A stretch of DNA of 17,329 bases from Alphaproteobacteria bacterium. GTDB taxonomy: Bacteria > Pseudomonadota > Alphaproteobacteria > Bin95. The translations under genes were made by a program, and so were the position numbers. The stretch is taken from the NCBI GenBank assembly GCA_022822125.1, contig JAJECF010000173.1, forward strand, positions 1-17,329. The letters run 5' to 3'. How positions within the stretch are numbered: the first letter of the stretch is position 1; every line of letters starts with the position of its first letter. The notes below the pieces were generated by a model. The model searched no databases. It worked only from the letters and a program-made list of their open reading frames with translations, and was not told where the DNA came from. This document shows positions 13,681 through 17,329 of the stretch, piece by piece.

Positions 13681-15873
13681 TTACCTCGGCGTGTCGGCCG
13701 CCGAGTTTGACACTCCGAAGGCACCAGTCATACGTCCAGCGGTTCCGTAATCGGTATTGAACGTTCCCGCCGCAGCCGATGGCAGGCCATCATTTCTGGA
13801 CGTAGTATCAGTGTTAGTGTCATCGTCATAGAAGCTACCCATCCAGCCCCCTGATTCCGCAGCTGCACGACCGTCAATGGTCCACACTGTCAGACCACCA
13901 CTGAAGTGATCTGCAGCACCACCTGCACCAATCGCAGACTTCTTCAATTCCACTGACCACGGCATTGCCATGCCGCCCGCCATGAAATTGTCGATCATGC
14001 CTTCAATAGTGCCAGCACTTTCAGTTCCACCAGTCAGTGTTGCATCGAAATCGGCAGTCAGCGAAACAGAGGCTGTCCAATGCCCGCCGTGTGCCGGATT
14101 TCCAGGCAGCGGATCGTTTATGGCATATTTGCCAGCTGCCGCTCCATCGAATTTTGCCTTGCCGACAACTGTTGCAGCAGTGGCATCGCCGAATTTGGTG
14201 TTGGCCGAACCACCCGCAAATGCATGCACCTGTGCCGGCATGCCTGCGTTATCCTTTCGGAGCCACCATCCAAAATGCTGGTACGCAGAATCGGCGACGG
14301 ACACCATGGCGCCTTGATCGGCCGTGAAGGACCAGCCTGATCCAAGGGTTAACACGCCGTTGGAGCCGCGCTGCGAAGTGCAGCTTGCACCATCGCAGGT
14401 GTAGCGTCCCGAAGCGCCTTGGTAGGTACCAGGATATTCGACGAAACTGTCTTCGGTCTCGCCTTGGTGTCTGGAGTTGGGCTTATGGGTCACCAAGCCT
14501 GTTTTGGCGAAATGCGTCGAGACAATTCTGGTGTCCGCGGTGGTGGGCACCGTTATCTTGCCGTCTGGATCGGCATCATGGACTTCCGCGAACGGCGTCA
14601 GCGTCGGCGCATCGATGTTCGAGTAAACGACGACCGCATCCTCATTCGTCTTGTCTTCGCGGGTCACCTGCCAACCGGACCATCCGCCCGATACGGCATC
14701 AGCAGCCTCACCATCTGCGAACTTCGGATTTGGTACATCCGTTGCTGTATCATCGAGAGTTGTTTGGGCCGCAATCGACGGTGGCATATTGTGTTTCGCT
14801 GTCACCGTTACCGACAAGGCCGGCAGTGGATTGGTAGCTCTCGTGGTCAACATCGGATCGAGCGCCTTCAACAAAGCGCGTGCCATCTTTGCGTCAGCCT
14901 CGGCTTTCTCCTTGGCCTTGCGTTCCTCTTCCGCCCTGGCCACAGCCGCAGCGGCGTCGTTGGCCTGCTTCGCCACCGTGACGGTCTCCTGCGCCTTCTG
15001 GACCTTGCCGGTTTGCTCGGTCTTCTCGGCGTCGGTCAGGTGCATGGCTTCGTCGATCGCCGTGTTCGCGTCTGCGATGAGACCCTGGGCGTTCGTGACG
15101 GCGCTTGCGCTGGAATCCTCAGTCAGGCCCGTGGCCGCATTCTGCGCAGCCATCACCGCCTGATCGACCATGTTCCGCTCCTTAGCCCGCGCGATGGCCA
15201 TTTTCGCACCCGCGATCTGGGCGGCATAGTCATCTGACTCGGTAAGCATACCCTCGGCGGTGGCAAGCAACGCCTCGGCACCTTGAATGTCGTCGGCGGT
15301 GCGGGCGGTCTCAAGCGCGTTGGCCGCATCCACGGCCATACCGACTGCACTACCGGTCGCGGTGCTCCGGTCGATTTCGGCAAGCGCCGAACTGATCCCT
15401 TGGCGCGTCGTTTGCGCCGCTTCCAGGGCCTCCCGCGCGGCTTGCACCTCGGCGTTGGTGGCACCGTCGTTAGCTTGCACTGCGTTGAGATCGGCCTGCA
15501 ACGCCGCGATCAGTTTGTCATGCGCCTCCACGCATGCTTCCGTTGCCTCGGTGCACATGGCGGCATTGACCAGCATCTGCCGGGCTTCCATAGCCGCTGC
15601 GTCCGCCAGCGTCGCTGAACGCGTGGCGACGGCCATGTTCAGGCTTTGCAGTTGTGCGCCGGTGATACCGGCCTCCACCGCCGTGGCGACCGCCGCTTCG
15701 GCGGCTTCTTTCGTATCGGCCGTCATAATGGCAGCTTGCGCCACCTCATACGGCGTGGGAGGAGGCGGATCCGCGGGCATTTGCGCACTCCCGCCCCCAC
15801 CGCATCCGGCGAGCGCCAGCGACAGGGCGAGTGCCCCTGCCGACAGCGCGAGTTTCAACTTTCTGGTTTCCAT
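13681..15873 (-). CDS. Large lipoprotein with helical stalk and TbpB-like C-terminal beta-barrel (probable surface lipoprotein)
   Basis: A 730-residue lipoprotein. The signal peptide ends in LALAGC with the lipidated Cys24, followed by a Gly- and Pro-rich linker. Residues of about 40-335 are Ala-rich and predicted helical, with weak repeats of roughly 60-70 residues and a charged coiled-coil end (EEERKAKEKAEADAKMARAL). The C-terminal 390 residues are beta-rich: HFGWWLRKDN, VHAFAGGS, GKYAI, a GTIEGMIDNF strand and a final AGTFNTDYGTAGRMTGAFG. This is the pattern of TbpB-like barrel domains. Cysteine pairs at CTEATEAC and CDGASC may form disulfides. AGGAG lies upstream of the ATG. The porin gene ends 57 bp upstream and a Slam-like gene lies downstream, suggesting export to the cell surface. 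GC drops to about 52-57% in sampled rows of the 3' half. The ligand is unknown. Confidence 0.85.
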   Translation of the reverse strand: METRKLKLALSAGALALSLALAGCGGGGSAQMPADPPPPTPYEVAQAAIMTADTKEAAEAAVATAVEAGITGAQLQSLNMAVATRSATLADAAAMEARQMLVNAAMCTEATEACVEAHDKLIAALQADLNAVQANDGATNAEVQAAREALEAAQTTRQGISSALAEIDRSTATGSAVGMAVDAANALETARTADDIQGAEALLATAEGMLTESDDYAAQIAGAKMAIARAKERNMVDQAVMAAQNAATGLTEDSSASAVTNAQGLIADANTAIDEAMHLTDAEKTEQTGKVQKAQETVTVAKQANDAAAAVARAEEERKAKEKAEADAKMARALLKALDPMLTTRATNPLPALSVTVTAKHNMPPSIAAQTTLDDTATDVPNPKFADGEAADAVSGGWSGWQVTREDKTNEDAVVVYSNIDAPTLTPFAEVHDADPDGKITVPTTADTRIVSTHFAKTGLVTHKPNSRHQGETEDSFVEYPGTYQGASGRYTCDGASCTSQRGSNGVLTLGSGWSFTADQGAMVSVADSAYQHFGWWLRKDNAGMPAQVHAFAGGSANTKFGDATAATVVGKAKFDGAAAGKYAINDPLPGNPAHGGHWTASVSLTADFDATLTGGTESAGTIEGMIDNFMAGGMAMPWSVELKKSAIGAGGAADHFSGGLTVWTIDGRAAAESGGWMGSFYDDDTNTDTTSRNDGLPSAAAGTFNTDYGTAGRMTGAFGVSNSAADTPR

Positions 15874-15877
15874 GTTT

Positions 15878-15890
15878 CAGGAATCTCCTG
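15878..15890 (-). promoter_or_regulatory. Small inverted repeat enclosing the lipoprotein ribosome-binding site
   Basis: On the minus strand, CAGGA-GAT-TCCTG forms a 5-bp stem with a 3-base loop, 4 bp before the ATG. The Shine-Dalgarno AGGAG lies in the 5' arm and part of the loop, so folding could lower translation. The stem is short and this may be chance. Confidence 0.35.
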
Positions 15891-15930
15891 TGTGTCTGTG
15901 TGCTTCAGCTCGGTCTCTTGCAGACTGCGA

Positions 15931-16965
15931 TCAGAAGCCGATGGTGAAGCCGGTCATGAAGCCGTTGCCCTCGACGCTGTGGCCTGCATCGTCGTCGGTC
16001 ATGCCGCGGTCCCGCTCGGCGGCGAACAACGAGCTTCTCCAGACAACGCCCGGCGCCAGCGTGTAACCTGCGGAGAGCAGCGTGGCCCCCTGCTCGTCGC
16101 CGTCGTCGGCTTCGGACATGGTGTGGCCGAGGGTGACCGTCATCGGGCCGTCCGAATACATGAGGCCGGCGGCCACCACCTCGGTGTTGTCTCCGTCGTC
16201 CGCGCCGTCGTCCGACGCCGCATAGGCGACATCGAAGCTGAACGTGCCCATGCCGACCTGAAGGCCGAAGTTGGTGTAGTTGTAGTCGGTGGCCCTCTGG
16301 TAGTAGCCGAGCGAGACCGCGACATTGGCGCCGCCGAAATCGCCCTTGTAGTTGCCGCCGATCGACCAGGCGTCGTTGTCGTTGTCCGTCAGCGGGTCCG
16401 CACTGCCTTCTTGATCGATGTTCGGGATGTAGGTCGCGCCGAACTGCACGCCGTTCACGCGCGGCGAGAAGTAGGTGACGTTGTTCTTGTCGCCGAGGGC
16501 GTGGCCGGCAGTGCCTGCGCCGCCCGGTCCGCAGCCCTTGATGCCGTTGATCCACTTGCCGAAGTCGCCGCAGACCATGCCGAAGCCCGCATCGCGGACG
16601 CCGTGATGGGTCAGCACCGAAGCGCCGTCCTCGGCCCCGAGCGTGAGCGCGCCGAACTCGCCGCTCACCGTCAGCTGCGACTCGTCCACGGCAGCCGGGC
16701 TGTTGCCTTCCATTTCGACCTTGACCGCGAAGGTCAGGCCGTTATCGGCCTCCAGCTTGCCCTTGAAGAAGATTTCGCTGTCGGACTGCTGGGCGACGCC
16801 GCCCTCGGTCATCGGGTTCGCCGTGTCCTCGACGCTGGACATGCCGAACCACTGCTGCATGTAGCCGCTGACGCCGACGCTCATCTTGTCGGCCGCCAAT
16901 GCCGGCGCTGCCGCCAGCCCGCCCGTAAGGGCGAGGGCTGTGGTCGCCATGAGTAAATTTCTCAT
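15931..16965 (-). CDS. Gram-negative porin
   Basis: A 344-residue outer-membrane general porin. The signal peptide MRNLLMATTALALTGGLAAA ends at PALA-ADK, a clean A-x-A site. The mature protein has SVGVSGYMQQWFG, FFKGKLEADNGLTFAVKVEME, LTVSGEFGALTLGAEDGA and amphipathic strands to the end, with a terminal Phe (FTIGF), as in the 16-strand porins of alphaproteobacteria. Acidic loops (ASDDGADDGDNTE) suggest cation preference or a metal site. The only two cysteines, C132 and C145, lie in the predicted loop-3 region. The start could be the ATG at 16965 or at 16974; GGGGA lies just before 16965. It is the first gene of a minus-strand group with the lipoprotein and the Slam-like gene. Confidence 0.9.
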   Translation of the reverse strand: MRNLLMATTALALTGGLAAAPALAADKMSVGVSGYMQQWFGMSSVEDTANPMTEGGVAQQSDSEIFFKGKLEADNGLTFAVKVEMEGNSPAAVDESQLTVSGEFGALTLGAEDGASVLTHHGVRDAGFGMVCGDFGKWINGIKGCGPGGAGTAGHALGDKNNVTYFSPRVNGVQFGATYIPNIDQEGSADPLTDNDNDAWSIGGNYKGDFGGANVAVSLGYYQRATDYNYTNFGLQVGMGTFSFDVAYAASDDGADDGDNTEVVAAGLMYSDGPMTVTLGHTMSEADDGDEQGATLLSAGYTLAPGVVWRSSLFAAERDRGMTDDDAGHSVEGNGFMTGFTIGF

Positions 16966-17112
16966 ATTCCCCATTACGCGAACTTTTTGCGGGGTCGATT
17001 GTTGCAAAAACGCCACAGTGATTTCGGCGGTATCGGGGGCCGCGCGGCGGCTCTGCGGGCGGCTCGCGGCGGCAAAACGGGGCCGGGGCGGCGAAGTGTG
17101 GGGGGCAAGCAC

Positions 17113-17139
17113 TTGACATGAGAGAAATCGTGGTAAACT
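17113..17139 (+). promoter_or_regulatory. Promoter-like sequence
   Basis: A perfect TTGACA (17113-17118) is followed after 15 bases by TAAACT (17134-17139), four of six matches to TATAAT. The spacer is shorter than the optimal 17. It points rightward, away from the porin, into a hairpin and a short open frame. Confidence 0.4.
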
Positions 17140-17151
17140 GGAGGCGGAACA

Positions 17152-17178
17152 GGGCGGCCTCCTCCGGGGCCGCCCTTT
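17152..17178 (+). terminator. GC-rich hairpin with T tail just after the promoter-like sequence
   Basis: The stem GGGCGGCC (17152-17159) and GGCCGCCC (17168-17175) has an 8-base loop and is followed by TTT. It begins only 12 bp after the putative -10 box. The loop contains CCTCC, which could pair with the AGGAGG at 17191-17196, so an alternative fold exists. It may act as an attenuator. Confidence 0.5.
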
Positions 17179-17208
17179 CGCGTCCGGGACAGGAGGAAGC
17201 CGGGAGAT

Positions 17209-17256
17209 ATGCTGAAAACAGACGAGCCCTATGCGCCGGGCGCATGCCGATCATGA
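17209..17256 (+). CDS. Possible 15-codon leader peptide
   Basis: A short frame starts at ATG 17209 and encodes MLKTDEPYAPGACRS. AGGAGG (17191-17196) lies 12 bases upstream and GGGAG is closer at 17202-17206. A perfect inverted repeat ATGCGCC-G-GGCGCAT (17231-17245) lies within it. It follows a promoter-like sequence and a hairpin, which is the layout of a leader region. No amino-acid run typical of a classical attenuator is seen, so it may not be translated. Confidence 0.2.
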   Translation: MLKTDEPYAPGACRS

Positions 17257-17268
17257 CAATTCATGACA
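17251..17268. repeat. Tandem TCATGACA pair with 10-bp period
   Basis: TCATGACA occurs at 17251-17258 and 17261-17268, exactly one helical turn apart. It could be a pair of regulator half-sites for a gene to the right of the window, or chance. Confidence 0.3.
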
Positions 17269-17312
17269 CTGCGCGGGGGTCTTCATGCCTTCTTCCCGGA
17301 GGAACCGGTCCC

Positions 17313-17329
17313 GAGCCTGTCGAAGGAGC
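17313..17329. repeat. Interspersed repeat copy at the window end (truncated)
   Basis: GAGCCTGTCGAAGGAGC matches the compact repeat type seen at 12007-12024 and 12181-12198. The preceding TCCC differs by one base from the usual TCCT. It is cut by the window edge and shows that the family is dispersed, not confined to one locus. Confidence 0.8.

Larger units (their letters stand above)
16975..17329. other. Gene-poor region upstream of the porin
   Basis: No convincing long gene lies in this 355-bp stretch. From left to right it holds the porin leader region (16975-17110), which is T- and A-rich near the porin but has no clear promoter. Next come a plus-strand promoter-like sequence, a GC-rich hairpin, a possible short leader frame and a tandem TCATGACA. 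The last 17 bases are another GAGCCTGTCGAAGG repeat. The plus-strand signals probably serve a gene beyond the window. Confidence 0.6.

Noticed and set aside
12332..13750. Plus-strand open frame of 472 codons opposite the Slam-like gene
   Set aside because: Antisense to a protein with a signal peptide, TPR and barrel features; the product is Pro/Arg-rich without a domain.
15646..16956. Plus-strand open frame of 436 codons opposite the porin
   Set aside because: Antisense to a clear porin; the Val- and Ala-rich product has no signal peptide or motif.

Overview
The window looks like a chromosomal segment of a high-GC Gram-negative bacterium, most likely an alphaproteobacterium. GC is about two thirds by eye. 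The supporting signs are an Aap/Bzt-type amino-acid ABC transporter, a Gram-negative porin with a cleavable signal peptide, an outer-membrane Slam-like barrel beside a lipoprotein, and intergenic TCCTGAGCCTGTCGAAGG-type repeats. Genus and order cannot be told from the sequence. Everything reported here is by reading alone.

Region 1 (1-1674, minus strand): a succinate dehydrogenase/fumarate reductase-type operon in the order iron-sulfur subunit, cytochrome b subunit 1, cytochrome b subunit 2, flavoprotein (cut by the window edge). All three junctions are 4-base stop/start overlaps. The two cytochrome b subunits have the same length and aligned histidines, so they look like paralogues. The flavoprotein has Cys where classical enzymes carry the FAD-linking His.

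Region 2 (1690-3012): a single AAA+ ATPase/DUF4143 gene on the minus strand, with a 47-bp palindrome over its start codon. It sits between two near-identical 37/38-bp direct repeats. It looks like a one-gene insertion into a short divergent intergenic space between the iron-sulfur gene and an alpha/beta hydrolase gene.

Region 3 (3010-11932, plus strand): an alpha/beta hydrolase, then a seven-gene unit. It consists of a periplasmic binding protein, two permeases and an ATPase (aapJQMP-like), then a long GST-like protein, an amidohydrolase-2 family enzyme and a class III aminotransferase. The last four genes overlap or nearly touch, which suggests uptake plus catabolism of one amino-group-bearing compound. 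A strong hairpin lies between the binding protein and the permeases, and another closes the unit.

Region 4 (11933-12202): a gene-free stretch packed with short intergenic repeats.

Region 5 (12203-16974, minus strand): porin, then a 730-residue lipoprotein with a helical stalk and a TbpB-like C-terminal barrel, then a Slam-like outer-membrane protein. The last two form a probable surface-lipoprotein/translocon pair. The lipoprotein gene is visibly lower in GC than its neighbours.

Region 6 (16975-17329): no clear gene. It holds a promoter-like sequence, a GC-rich hairpin, a possible 15-codon leader and the start of another repeat copy.
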